DNA from: Lachnospiraceae bacterium UBA7060 | Lineage (GTDB): Bacteria > Bacillota > Clostridia > Lachnospirales > Lachnospiraceae | Direction: 5' to 3' | Length of the DNA stretch: 13,259 nucleotides | Assembly: GCA_002493835.1 (NCBI GenBank) | Contig: DLAA01000049.1 | Coordinates: 1-13,259 of the forward strand | Part shown: positions 1 through 6,949 of the stretch, in pieces | Layout of the letters: the number at the start of each line of letters is the position of its first letter | How positions within the stretch are numbered: the stretch's first letter is position 1 | Program-made: the position numbers and the translations under genes | The notes under the pieces: generated by a model | What the model was told of the DNA's origin: nothing | The model's input: only the letters and a program-made list of their open reading frames with translations | Databases searched by the model: none

Positions 1-9
1 TGACATTTC

Positions 10-324
10 TTAGCTGGACTTCCTCATTTTATCCCTTATGGATTGATAAACTGCCAACGAAATGACAACATAATATTCCGAAGCTTTTCCATCTAAACTA
101 TCCGCTGAAAACACCTCTATATTATCAATTTTCTTGACATTCCCGTCCACATAAAATGCAACATCTATTCCATATTTCTCTTTGAGCTTATCTTTAATAT
201 AATCAGACACATTATACTTTCCCCACAAGACCACATGTCTCCCCATGTAATACTTGTTCACCTTGTCTACAATATGCTCAATCCAATCTTCAGAATGTTT
301 CTTTCCATATTTATTAACATTCAT
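10..324 (-). CDS. Short Rossmann-like N-terminal domain protein, probably the truncated start of a surface-polysaccharide acetyltransferase-type protein
   Basis: The product is about 104 residues from the preferred ATG at 324. An in-frame ATG at 330 lies only 3 nt from the AGGGAG ribosome site, while the one at 324 has a 9-nt spacing. The middle reads HVVLWGKYNVSDYIKDKL, then a VDG turn, then a YYVVISLAVYQSIRDKM strand-helix unit. That pattern is a single Rossmann-like fold often found at the N-terminus of longer cell-surface polysaccharide enzymes such as hexapeptide acyltransferases. The frame ends in TAA (10-12) after KSS, and the three codons beyond it to the window edge read E-M-S. The homologues I remember continue past this point, so this may be a truncated gene or a pseudogene fragment. 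It is the last visible gene after the transferase at 427-1656, 102 bp downstream, and probably shares its transcript. The function is not established. Confidence 0.6.
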   Translation of the reverse strand: MNVNKYGKKHSEDWIEHIVDKVNKYYMGRHVVLWGKYNVSDYIKDKLKEKYGIDVAFYVDGNVKKIDNIEVFSADSLDGKASEYYVVISLAVYQSIRDKMRKSS

Positions 325-426
325 TTTCATATACTCCCTAACCTACTTCAACGTAATTTCCTGACTATTAAATATATTTTATTTCTATCACATCGCTTCC
401 CTTTTCAATATTTTAAATTATTAGAA

Positions 427-1656
427 TCACTGCACTCTGCCGCCTACAATCAAATCCACAACCCTCTCACTAGCTCTTCCATCCTCAAAGATCCCGACTT
501 CCTTTATAAATATCTCTGTCTTTTGTCTATAGTTTTCTTCATCAAACTCTTTGATATTATCTATCAGTTCTTCGTTGTTAAGCGCCACCGGAAACGGCAG
601 CTTATACATATCAAAAAACAGATCGCCTCTGTCCGCGATGTACTCCTGTAAATCATCCGCATAGATGAATCCCGGGATACCTATCATATTTGCCTCAAAA
701 ATGGCGCTTGAATAATCCGTTAGAAATGCATCAGATGCTGCAATCATTTCATTCATATCCGGCCTGTCACTGACATCTATCAGGCGTTCCGATGTTTGTC
801 CCGTTTTCAGCCTCTCCTTCTTGGCCGAAAGCTGCGGATGCAGCCTGAGGAAAACATACCATATCCCTCCAAATCTCTGCTCCAATTCCTTAATCAGACT
901 TTCAAAATCCACCGTTGCCTCTTCCGAATTAACCGTACGATTCTTATTCTGACTGCCGCCTCTAAATGTAGGTGCATACAGCATAATTCTGATATGCTCA
1001 GAAAGCCCATACTCACATCTTATCTGCCTGTATTTCTCATCTCTCTGATTAAAAAGCACATCACAACGCGGTGTACCGGTTTTAATAATCTCGCCGTCAT
1101 AAATCAATCCGTCCCGATACATATGGTCACACCATGTTGAGCCTGACAGTACATAATCAATCAATTTTGAATCATATTCGCTAACAATATATGCCATCCT
1201 TGGAAATAAATCTCCACGATGTTTTCCAATTGGCTTGATGCAGATAGTAGCATGCCATGTCTGTATGTAGCGCTGTTTCTTTCTTTTTTTTGTTCCATAG
1301 AATGTTCTTGAATTGCCTACCCACGTCCCCGCTGTAGAAAGATGATAAGCACGATTCCACAAGGTATCCTCTACTTTTTCAATCTCCGCCGGAAACTCTT
1401 TGTTCCTATCATTGACAATCCATACAATTTTGTAATTTGTCCTTCCTTCCCGATTCCTTTTTAAAATTTCCTCCGCCACATATTTGGGACTGCATCCATA
1501 TCCCCCGCCTCCCTCAAACGTCCACATGACGATTTTATTGCGATCGACTGGGAAAATCCTACACACATAGTACGCAAGACTGTGTACAAATGCCTTCAGT
1601 TTTCTTTTTGCAATATATATTTTTTCTGTCAGATCACTTTTCTGTGTACATCCCAT
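427..1656 (-). CDS. TagF-like CDP-glycerol:polyol-phosphate glycerophosphotransferase
   Basis: This 409-residue protein belongs to the CDP-glycerol glycerophosphotransferase family (TagF/TagB/TarL type, GT-B fold). Family members act at the inner face of the membrane and transfer a polyol phosphate from its CDP-activated form to a teichoic-acid or capsule acceptor. Visible marks are TWHAT at 133-137, whose His matches the first essential His of TagF. RLHP at 271-274 gives the second essential His, and TDYSSAIFE at 313-321 is the donor-binding motif. The C-terminal DGRASER (392-398) is typical of the family. The basic, partly amphipathic segment at about 11-35 fits membrane association. It starts 16 bp after the nucleotidyltransferase gene, with a weak ribosome site, and so is probably translationally linked to it. 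Given the upstream kinase, dehydrogenase and nucleotidyltransferase, the donor may be something other than CDP-glycerol; this is inference. Family assignment is strong, substrate unknown. Confidence 0.92.
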   Translation of the reverse strand: MGCTQKSDLTEKIYIAKRKLKAFVHSLAYYVCRIFPVDRNKIVMWTFEGGGGYGCSPKYVAEEILKRNREGRTNYKIVWIVNDRNKEFPAEIEKVEDTLWNRAYHLSTAGTWVGNSRTFYGTKKRKKQRYIQTWHATICIKPIGKHRGDLFPRMAYIVSEYDSKLIDYVLSGSTWCDHMYRDGLIYDGEIIKTGTPRCDVLFNQRDEKYRQIRCEYGLSEHIRIMLYAPTFRGGSQNKNRTVNSEEATVDFESLIKELEQRFGGIWYVFLRLHPQLSAKKERLKTGQTSERLIDVSDRPDMNEMIAASDAFLTDYSSAIFEANMIGIPGFIYADDLQEYIADRGDLFFDMYKLPFPVALNNEELIDNIKEFDEENYRQKTEIFIKEVGIFEDGRASERVVDLIVGGRVQ

Positions 1657-1672
1657 ATCTCAACAAATACCC

Positions 1673-2401
1673 TTACATAAATATTCCTGTCAGGCTTTCC
1701 GGAATTTCTGCAACTGCCTTTTCGTAATCCTCGATAAAATCTACCTCAGCCCAAAACGCTCCCTCTGTGGAAACTGTTCTTATGTCAAATCTTCCCTCAT
1801 CTATCAGTCTCTGAATGGCACTCTCAAAGTACTCGTCAAACGCTTTTTCCTTCATTAACTGCTTTGTCTTTGCTTTCAATGCAGGTATCACCTGCTTCTT
1901 AAATGCCGCGATCCCGATAAACTCTCCTTCCGCCAATTCATTAGGCATCTTTTTCGTAATCTGAACCACCCGTCCGTTTTCGCTTCTTACCTTCATAGCC
2001 TCATCATCGCATATCTTATATTCCACAGGAAGTATAATATCCGCTTCTAACCGGACAAGCCTTTCAAAGATTTTAGGCTCACATATGGTATCTGCATGAA
2101 GATAGATAAAGTCGTCATCCAGCATATTCATACCCATATAAAAAGAACCAAGCACATTCATCATTTCATAAAAAGGATTATATACGAATTTCACATTCTC
2201 CCTATCATGCAATAGTTCCTCAAACGCCTCACACTGATACCCTGTCACAATAACAACTTCATCAACACCATATTTCTCCAAAAGTCTTAAATTATAGTCA
2301 ATCAGTTTTTTCCCCTTTATCTCAACGAATGATTTCGGCTTGCCCTCTGTCAGGCTTCCAAGCCTGCTGCCTTTTCCCGCTGCCATAATAATTGCCTGCA
2401 T
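1673..2401 (-). CDS. LicC-like sugar/choline-phosphate nucleotidyltransferase (NTP_transferase family)
   Basis: This is a 242-residue single-domain nucleotidyltransferase. The N-terminus MQAIIMAAGKGSRLGSL carries the NTP-binding loop G-x-G-S-R-L, followed by a K-P-K-S segment (21-24). The metal-binding Asp lies in HADT near residue 104, where many relatives have GD. The late acidic motif AEVDFIEDYE fits the LicC/MobA-like branch that makes CDP-choline or CDP-alditols. A longer start at 2416 exists. I prefer ATG 2401 because it puts Met directly before the first strand, as in relatives, and its ATG shares one base with the TAA stop of the dehydrogenase gene (TAATG coupling). The likely reaction is NTP plus a phosphorylated compound giving NDP-compound and pyrophosphate. 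CTP is expected because the next gene is a CDP-polyol-type transferase. The exact substrate (polyol phosphate, phosphocholine or phosphonate) cannot be told. Confidence 0.88.
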   Translation of the reverse strand: MQAIIMAAGKGSRLGSLTEGKPKSFVEIKGKKLIDYNLRLLEKYGVDEVVIVTGYQCEAFEELLHDRENVKFVYNPFYEMMNVLGSFYMGMNMLDDDFIYLHADTICEPKIFERLVRLEADIILPVEYKICDDEAMKVRSENGRVVQITKKMPNELAEGEFIGIAAFKKQVIPALKAKTKQLMKEKAFDEYFESAIQRLIDEGRFDIRTVSTEGAFWAEVDFIEDYEKAVAEIPESLTGIFM

Positions 2402-3552
2402 TACGATTCTTCCCATGCCCTTTCATAGATCTTTCTAATAATATCCTGTTCCTGCGCTGCCGGATCATTAGCCAAATTCCCTGTCACCGCTTCCGACATA
2501 TCTGTTAAATGGGTTCTGTCAACCCCCAAATCTTTCAAAGTTACCGGCAGTTTTAACAAAGAGATAAACTTTCTCATTGCATCAATGCACGCACTCTTTC
2601 CCCTGATAGGATCTCCTGCAAGAATACTAAGCATTTTCTCTACTTTATCCCGACTGTACTTGTACTCATAATCAATCCATGCACAATATAACGCTGCTAA
2701 CCCACATCCATGACTGGTGTCCGTAAATGCTCCCAACGGGTACTGCAGCCGGTGAGGCAATCCCGTGCTGGCATTCCCCAAATTAATACCCATAATCATA
2801 CTGGCATAACTCATATTCTGTCGTGCTTCTGTATCATTTAAATCTTTTGACAGCCTCACCAACATTTCACCTGCCGTTTTGATAGCATATTCCGACTGCA
2901 TCTGTGTATATGGTGATGCCGCCCTGGAAATATAGCTCTCCATAGCATGTGCCAATACATCAAAGCCTGTCTGCATCGTTATATCGAAAGGAACCGATTC
3001 CGTAAAAAGAGAATCCACTACAGCCGCCTTAGGGTATAAGACATCACCCCTGATGCCTCCCTTTATCCTTTTTTCACTATCCGTTATAATAGCCGCCCTG
3101 CTCAGTTCACTGCCGGTGCCTGCAGTCGTGGGAATTGCTATTATAGGAAGTGCATCTCTCCCCACTACTTTCTGCCCATAAAAAATATCTTCTATTAAAT
3201 CATCCGTCTTCGCCCCCAATGCGATTGCCTTGGCCATATCCATCGCACTTCCGCCGCCAAAGCCGACAATAACATCCGTCTTTTCTTTTTTCGCTAACTC
3301 GATAGCTTCTTTCGCTTCCGATAGCTTGGGGTTTGCACTGACTTGATCAAACACAAGAACAGATTTTATCGATGGATTCTCCATAATCGCATCTTTTAAG
3401 TTCTCCAGATACCCCAGCCTGATCAGAGAACGTCCGGTCGTCACAATCATGATGTTCCCATTCAGTATCGCTCCTGTTTCTTTCAGTGCTTCTTTCCATA
3501 TATCCCTGCCAAAAAAAATACTTGTCGGAATATTCACACGATATGGCTTCAT
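2401..3552 (-). CDS. Iron-containing alcohol dehydrogenase family protein
   Basis: This 383-residue group III (Fe-dependent) alcohol dehydrogenase has the normal length for the family. GFGGGSAMD (97-105) is the NAD(P)-binding glycine loop, and PTTAGTGSE (141-149) is the second family motif. By comparison with E. coli FucO, the metal ligands should be D198, H202 (GFDVLAH), H267 (GLPH) and H281 (TSHG), and all are present. The family His four residues after the third ligand (FucO H267) is Tyr here, at 271 (LQYPLGA). The start is well supported: AGGAG lies 7 nt before ATG, and the kinase stop TAG overlaps that ribosome site with a 10-bp gap. In this operon it probably reduces a carbonyl, such as a phosphorylated ketose or aldehyde, to the alcohol before CDP activation. 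A phosphonoacetaldehyde-type substrate is an alternative, but no phosphonate-forming gene is visible in the window. Confidence 0.9.
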   Translation of the reverse strand: MKPYRVNIPTSIFFGRDIWKEALKETGAILNGNIMIVTTGRSLIRLGYLENLKDAIMENPSIKSVLVFDQVSANPKLSEAKEAIELAKKEKTDVIVGFGGGSAMDMAKAIALGAKTDDLIEDIFYGQKVVGRDALPIIAIPTTAGTGSELSRAAIITDSEKRIKGGIRGDVLYPKAAVVDSLFTESVPFDITMQTGFDVLAHAMESYISRAASPYTQMQSEYAIKTAGEMLVRLSKDLNDTEARQNMSYASMIMGINLGNASTGLPHRLQYPLGAFTDTSHGCGLAALYCAWIDYEYKYSRDKVEKMLSILAGDPIRGKSACIDAMRKFISLLKLPVTLKDLGVDRTHLTDMSEAVTGNLANDPAAQEQDIIRKIYERAWEES

Positions 3553-3562
3553 TCTAATACTC

Positions 3563-5095
3563 CTAAAGGTTTTCTATCTTGATTCTTTTATCTCCGTAAA
3601 GCCGTTCCGTAATCTCCATTCTTTTGGGGAACAAAGGCTTTAACGTACGATATGTTTCTTTATACAGCCTATAGAGTTCCTGATATTTCTCATAATTTTT
3701 CCTGTCAGGACATATCATCATACGCACTTTGACAAAGCAATCCGCCGCTTCCGACAATGACACATACTCTCCTTGTCCGAATAATGCCATCATTGCCGCG
3801 CCGGTGGCAGTCGTCTCAAACTCGGAAAGCACCTGAACCGTTCTGCCTGTAATGTCCGCTTTCATCTGCGATATTAGATTAATTCTTGCAAGTCCCCCTG
3901 ACAGCCTGATAGAATTTATCTTCATTCCAGTTTCTTCAATGGCGGCAATCATATCCAGGTCAATAAACCCGGTACTCTCAAAAACTGCTCTTGTCATCTC
4001 TTTTCTGGTATGCATTCTCTCCAATCCGAAAAATACTCCTCTGGCATCACCGTCCCATATGGGGGCACGTTCTCCCAGAAGGTATGGCAGGAAAATAAGT
4101 CCTCCTGCTCCAAGCGATGCTTCTCCGGCATCCTTCTCCATCAATTCATAGGGAAGCGCTTCGTTCTGGTAATAGCACTGCTTTACCCACTCTATCAATC
4201 CCCCGCCCATATTATTGGAGCCGCCTACTATATGGAGTCCTCCCTCATAATAAGGAAGCTGTTGTATTTTCTTTCCGACAGTTTCCAGTCTTCGAGTACT
4301 AGCTGCCCGGAATACAGTAACCGTTCCTGATACGTCACTGGCCTCGCCGTCCTTGACTACACCGCTCCCCACAAAGGAACATATCGCATCATACGTAGAT
4401 ATAACTACTTTCGTTTCACATGACAACCCTGTCTGCTCTGACGCTTCCTTTGTTATATTTCCTATATATTCGCCTGGCGCCGTCACCTCCGGCAGCATAT
4501 TCTCTCTTATTTCTGTCTCCTTCAAAAGTTCTGCTGGATACACTTTTTTCTGGGTATCATAATGCCATTTATGAGCATTCATATAGTCGGTCACATACCG
4601 TCCGGTAAACTTTGCAATCAAATAATCATTAGGCGCAAGCAATTTATATGTTTTATCGTAGACTTCTTTCTCATGATTTTTTACCCACAATGCTTTTGGA
4701 AGCATCAGAGAGGCATCCATATGAAGGCCTGCCTGTTTTGATGCTTCCTGGTATGTACTCAGCCGTTTTATGTAATCGCTTTCTTCCTTTGCCCGCTTAT
4801 CGGAAACCATCATACACGGCATAAGCGCTTCTCCATTTCGGTCAACGCATACCAGACAGGATGATGATGATGTCACTGTGAGATAATCAACGGTAATATT
4901 TCTGACATCTAACAGTGTTTCCCGTATCACACCGCATGCCTTTTCCCACCACTCACCGGGGAGCTGAGTCACTTTTTCCCCTTTTAAAAATGTCTCTATC
5001 GGTATCGCTGAAGATGCCAATTTATTGCCTTCCGTGTCAAATATGATGCTGCGGATGCTTTTCATTCCCATATTCAATACAAGTATTGTCTTCAC
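3563..5095 (-). CDS. FGGY-family carbohydrate kinase (xylulokinase-like)
   Basis: This 510-residue protein has the two-lobed FGGY layout and normal family length. The N-terminal lobe spans about 1-245 and the C-terminal lobe about 255-490. The probable catalytic base is D236 in STYDAICSFVGSG. The C-terminal lobe shows LPYLLGERAPIWD (337-349), GVFFGLERMHTRKEM and LSGG (398-401), followed by ATGAAMMALFGQGEY. An oddity is the N-terminal phosphate loop. It reads LNMGMKSIRS where relatives have D-x-G-T-(T/S), so the usual Asp is N8 and the Thr is M11. The start codon is GTG, overlapping the aldolase stop in GTGA (4 bp), so translation is probably coupled. A weak AAGGGA lies about 9 nt upstream. 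The family phosphorylates ketoses or polyols with ATP, for example xylulose, ribulose, glycerol or erythritol. Here it would supply the phosphate ester needed by the later nucleotidyltransferase. Substrate unknown. Confidence 0.9.
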   Translation of the reverse strand: MKTILVLNMGMKSIRSIIFDTEGNKLASSAIPIETFLKGEKVTQLPGEWWEKACGVIRETLLDVRNITVDYLTVTSSSSCLVCVDRNGEALMPCMMVSDKRAKEESDYIKRLSTYQEASKQAGLHMDASLMLPKALWVKNHEKEVYDKTYKLLAPNDYLIAKFTGRYVTDYMNAHKWHYDTQKKVYPAELLKETEIRENMLPEVTAPGEYIGNITKEASEQTGLSCETKVVISTYDAICSFVGSGVVKDGEASDVSGTVTVFRAASTRRLETVGKKIQQLPYYEGGLHIVGGSNNMGGGLIEWVKQCYYQNEALPYELMEKDAGEASLGAGGLIFLPYLLGERAPIWDGDARGVFFGLERMHTRKEMTRAVFESTGFIDLDMIAAIEETGMKINSIRLSGGLARINLISQMKADITGRTVQVLSEFETTATGAAMMALFGQGEYVSLSEAADCFVKVRMMICPDRKNYEKYQELYRLYKETYRTLKPLFPKRMEITERLYGDKRIKIENL

Positions 5096-5928
5096 GTTGC
5101 TTTTCCCTTCTCTAACAGCCGCAATTTTTTAGCCGCCATATTCTGTATGGAATCATGAATTGACCTGTTCACTGCCAAAGGATCAAACCCGCCTACCTCC
5201 ATCACACTCTTTTGCATGCTTTTTTCTATCCCCTTTTTATATGCAAGTTTAACATCTGTGGAAATATTTATTTTTTTTACATTTTTATAAGATAATAATC
5301 TTATCAGCACCTCGTCAGTGAGACCAGTTCCGCCATGCACCACAAACGGAAGATCCGTAATCTCGGCAATCTGTTCTATTAAATCATAATGAATATTGGG
5401 AATTCCCTTATACAGGCCATGCACAGTCCCGATCGCCGCTGCAATCATATCTATATCCGTATTTTTAAGAAACTTTTGAATATCCGCTATGCTTGCTATG
5501 CCATCCGTGACAGAGGATATTTCGTCCTCCTGACCACGTATCTGCCCAATTTCTGCCTCTACCAATACCCCTTTCGATTTGGCTAATTCTATTACTTCAT
5601 TTGTCATCTTAATATTTTCACTAAGCGGTCTTTCCGAGGCATCTATCATAACGGAATCCCATCCGCAGTCCACAGCTTCACGTATGTAATCTATCTTTCT
5701 ACAATGATCCAAATGCAAAAATATTTTGATTTTTTTCTTTTTCCCATAACTTTTTACATATGTAATGAATTCTTCTTTATCAAGCTGCTCATATGCTTTC
5801 ATAGACGTCTGCAGAATCAGACTTTTGCCCGATTGTACAGCAGCATCCATTACTGCCTTAGCAGATTCTATATTCCATACATTAAAAGCAAAAAACTGTT
5901 GGGAATCAGCATTGATATATTTATTCAT
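5092..5928 (-). CDS. Class II (zinc) aldolase, fructose/tagatose-bisphosphate aldolase family
   Basis: This 278-residue protein has the full class II aldolase TIM barrel. HLDHC (72-76) holds the catalytic Asp (D74) and the first zinc His (H75). VEAEIGQIRG (123-132) holds the family EAEIG motif. GTVHGLYKG (167-175) and VVHGGTGL (196-203) give the other zinc His residues (H170, H198) and the phosphate-binding loops, and NISTD (221-225) is the late substrate motif. A GTG at 5937 is in frame but lies only 2 nt after AGGAGG. The ATG at 5928 is 11 nt after it and is preferred. This is the first gene of the five-gene operon and overlaps the kinase by 4 bp. The family joins or splits ketose (bis)phosphates with dihydroxyacetone phosphate, as in FbaA, GatY or KbaY. 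In this setting it more likely makes or trims a special sugar than serves glycolysis; that role is inferred. Confidence 0.9.
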   Translation of the reverse strand: MNKYINADSQQFFAFNVWNIESAKAVMDAAVQSGKSLILQTSMKAYEQLDKEEFITYVKSYGKKKKIKIFLHLDHCRKIDYIREAVDCGWDSVMIDASERPLSENIKMTNEVIELAKSKGVLVEAEIGQIRGQEDEISSVTDGIASIADIQKFLKNTDIDMIAAAIGTVHGLYKGIPNIHYDLIEQIAEITDLPFVVHGGTGLTDEVLIRLLSYKNVKKINISTDVKLAYKKGIEKSMQKSVMEVGGFDPLAVNRSIHDSIQNMAAKKLRLLEKGKAT

Positions 5929-5984
5929 ATATTGCACATCCTCCTATACACCACGTATATCAATCGTAATTAATACAGTTTTAT

Positions 5985-6014
5985 ATAATAAGATATATAC
6001 ACTTAATGTTACAA
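5985..6014 (-). promoter_or_regulatory. Candidate sigma-A promoter of the aldolase-to-transferase operon
   Basis: On the minus strand a TTGTAA -35 box (6009-6014) and a TATTAT -10 box (5985-5990) are 18 bp apart, in very AT-rich DNA. Transcription would start near 5977, about 50 nt before the aldolase ATG. The -10 box matches the consensus at five of six positions and the -35 box at four. No operator is obvious. AT-rich DNA gives chance matches, so this is only a candidate. Confidence 0.45.
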
Positions 6015-6031
6015 TCAATCCTTATTCTCAA

Positions 6032-6066
6032 AGAAACGGTTCCCGTAATTGTTAAGAACCGTTTCT
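6032..6066 (-). terminator. Candidate hairpin terminator after the small GNAT module
   Basis: AGAAACGGTTC (6032-6042) and GAACCGTTTCT (6056-6066) form a perfect 11-bp stem with a 13-nt loop. Read on the minus strand, the descending arm ends in TTTCTTT, a weak U-run. The hairpin sits 200 bp past the GNAT-like stop and just upstream of the aldolase promoter, which fits separating the two units. Read on the plus strand it is followed by GATAATTTTTATAT, but no plus-strand gene needs a terminator. A protein-binding dyad is the alternative. Confidence 0.45.
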
Positions 6067-6100
6067 GATAATTTTTATATAATATATATCGGCATTAATT

Positions 6101-6180
6101 TTATCAGACTTTATCTTAAAAGGCAACTATTTCGATTCTCCGATGTTAATTCTATAAAACACAACAAATCTGTCTGATAA
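6101..6180. repeat. 80-bp segment bounded by 9-bp perfect inverted repeats
   Basis: TTATCAGAC (6101-6109) and GTCTGATAA (6172-6180) are exact reverse complements, separated by 62 bp of AT-rich DNA. No target-site duplication is clear. It could be a small inverted-repeat element, a long-range RNA pairing or chance. Confidence 0.3.
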
Positions 6181-6265
6181 CAGCCATCTTTTTCCAATTA
6201 CTAATCTGACCAATACCTTTCTATTTTTTCATTAGCTTCCTTTTCATCCAATTCGGTGGATCATA

Positions 6266-6643
6266 TTAGAGCAGCCTTAAAAGCTGTATCAATTCATGCG
6301 AATCGTCCGTATCTGAATTCTCGTCCAGCTCGCTGATACGCAGCAGTTTTCTTTTCATGGTATTGCTTAGGGTTTCGCCTCTGACCGACAAAGGCTTTAA
6401 CGCAAGGGTAAAATACCCCAGTAATTTCTTACCTTCCACCGAGAACACAAGATAGGTAACCGATTGGCTCTTTTTGGTAAATTCTACCGCGCTGCTCTTT
6501 AAAAAACGCTCCACATCCGGATTCTTTGGACACGAAAAACCGGAAAGCACTCTGGTAAGCATTGGCTCTCCGGCTTTACTATCATTTCCTAATGCCAGAT
6601 AATCACGAATATTGATATAGAAAAACTTGTCATTGATTGGCAT
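6266..6643 (-). CDS. GNAT-like (acetyltransferase-family) protein, apparently internally deleted
   Basis: This 125-residue protein starts FFYINIRDYLALGND and contains FSCPKNPDVERFLK and SVTYLVFSVEGKKLLGYFTL. I recognise these as the N-terminal half of a GNAT-type protein common in Lachnospiraceae, usually next to a small partner gene. As I remember that family, members are roughly 170-185 residues long. They run from the SELDE segment through the acetyl-CoA-binding core to a C-terminal HEL(I/V)Q-LL tail. Here SELDENSDT (103-111) passes almost directly into DDSHELIQLLRLL (113-125), so about 50-60 residues including the acetyl-CoA core seem missing while the frame stays open. The first 14 bp overlap the end of the partner gene at 6630-6821, so translation is coupled. 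Acetylation activity is unlikely; it may be inert or keep only partner binding. The deletion is inferred from memory of the family. Confidence 0.7.
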   Translation of the reverse strand: MPINDKFFYINIRDYLALGNDSKAGEPMLTRVLSGFSCPKNPDVERFLKSSAVEFTKKSQSVTYLVFSVEGKKLLGYFTLALKPLSVRGETLSNTMKRKLLRISELDENSDTDDSHELIQLLRLL

Positions 6644-6821
6644 TCGCTTTCTCCCATTCTCTCATGAATTTTCTCAGTTCCTCTTCCCCTTTGATCTGCC
6701 TAGCTGCCACAGGAGTACGGACAGGACGGTTTTGGGCAGATTCTTCAATCGCATTGATAAACATCTCCACCTGTTCCTTACCGGAAATGACAAAATTTTT
6801 CATGATGCTTGAAGTCGCCAT
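6630..6821 (-). CDS. Small antitoxin-like partner of the GNAT-like protein
   Basis: This 63-residue protein, MATSSIMKNFVISGK..., has a predicted helical middle (EQVEMFINAIEES) and a basic-acidic C-terminal helix (EEELRKFMREWEK). I recognise it as the usual small gene placed just before this GNAT type, in an arrangement like toxin-antitoxin pairs such as TacA/TacT. A GTG at 6830 is in frame but abuts AGGAGGT. The ATG at 6821 sits 8 nt after AGGAGG and is the better start. The final 14 bp overlap the GNAT-like gene. A promoter (6884-6912) and a dyad (6844-6872) lie upstream, which would fit self-repression, but no DNA-binding fold is evident. The toxin-antitoxin role is inference; the coding call is firm. 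Confidence 0.75.
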   Translation of the reverse strand: MATSSIMKNFVISGKEQVEMFINAIEESAQNRPVRTPVAARQIKGEEELRKFMREWEKANANQ

Positions 6822-6843
6822 AATAAACACCTCCTACACTGTT

Positions 6844-6872
6844 AGTATGATCCTTCCATTATCATTCATACT
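6844..6872. promoter_or_regulatory. Candidate operator dyad in the leader of the small module
   Basis: AGTATGA (6844-6850) and TCATACT (6866-6872) are exact inverted arms with centres 22 bp apart, about two helical turns. They lie between the candidate promoter and the ribosome site of the 63-residue gene. This fits an autoregulatory operator, or a weak hairpin in the leader RNA. Confidence 0.3.
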
Positions 6873-6883
6873 TTCCTATCTCT

Positions 6884-6912
6884 ATTCTATTATCTTATAT
6901 TAGTTAACGCAA
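6884..6912 (-). promoter_or_regulatory. Candidate promoter of the small GNAT module
   Basis: On the minus strand TTGCGT (-35, 6907-6912) and TAGAAT (-10, 6884-6889) are exactly 17 bp apart. The -10 box has one mismatch and the -35 box is poor. It lies between the upstream terminator (6950-6983) and the gene start at 6821, where a promoter is expected. Confidence 0.45.
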
Positions 6913-6949
6913 CAAATCTTTTTTGGAAATATATCATTTCAAACACAAA

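Larger units (their letters stand above)
5929..6265. other. Gene-free AT-rich stretch between the GNAT-like gene and the aldolase operon
   Basis: No convincing gene is seen on either strand of this 337-bp gap. It holds the aldolase ribosome site (AGGAGG at 5940-5945), a candidate promoter (5985-6014), a perfect 11-bp-arm hairpin (6032-6066) and a wide 9-bp inverted repeat (6101-6180). Both strands are rich in stop codons. The part next to 6266 does not look like leftover GNAT coding sequence. Confidence 0.6.

Noticed and set aside
796..1140. Plus-strand open frame of 114 codons
   Set aside because: It is a shadow of the TagF-like gene, whose motifs are clear on the other strand.
2401..3552. 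Phosphonate pathway reading of the Fe-ADH and nucleotidyltransferase pair
   Set aside because: No PEP mutase or phosphonopyruvate decarboxylase is in the window, and the operon's first two genes are sugar enzymes. It stays possible only if such genes lie beyond the left edge.
6637..6903. Plus-strand open frame across the small antitoxin-like gene and its promoter
   Set aside because: The minus-strand gene has a perfect AGGAGG site and a recognised protein; the plus frame has no start signals and reads as a mirror hydrophobic peptide.
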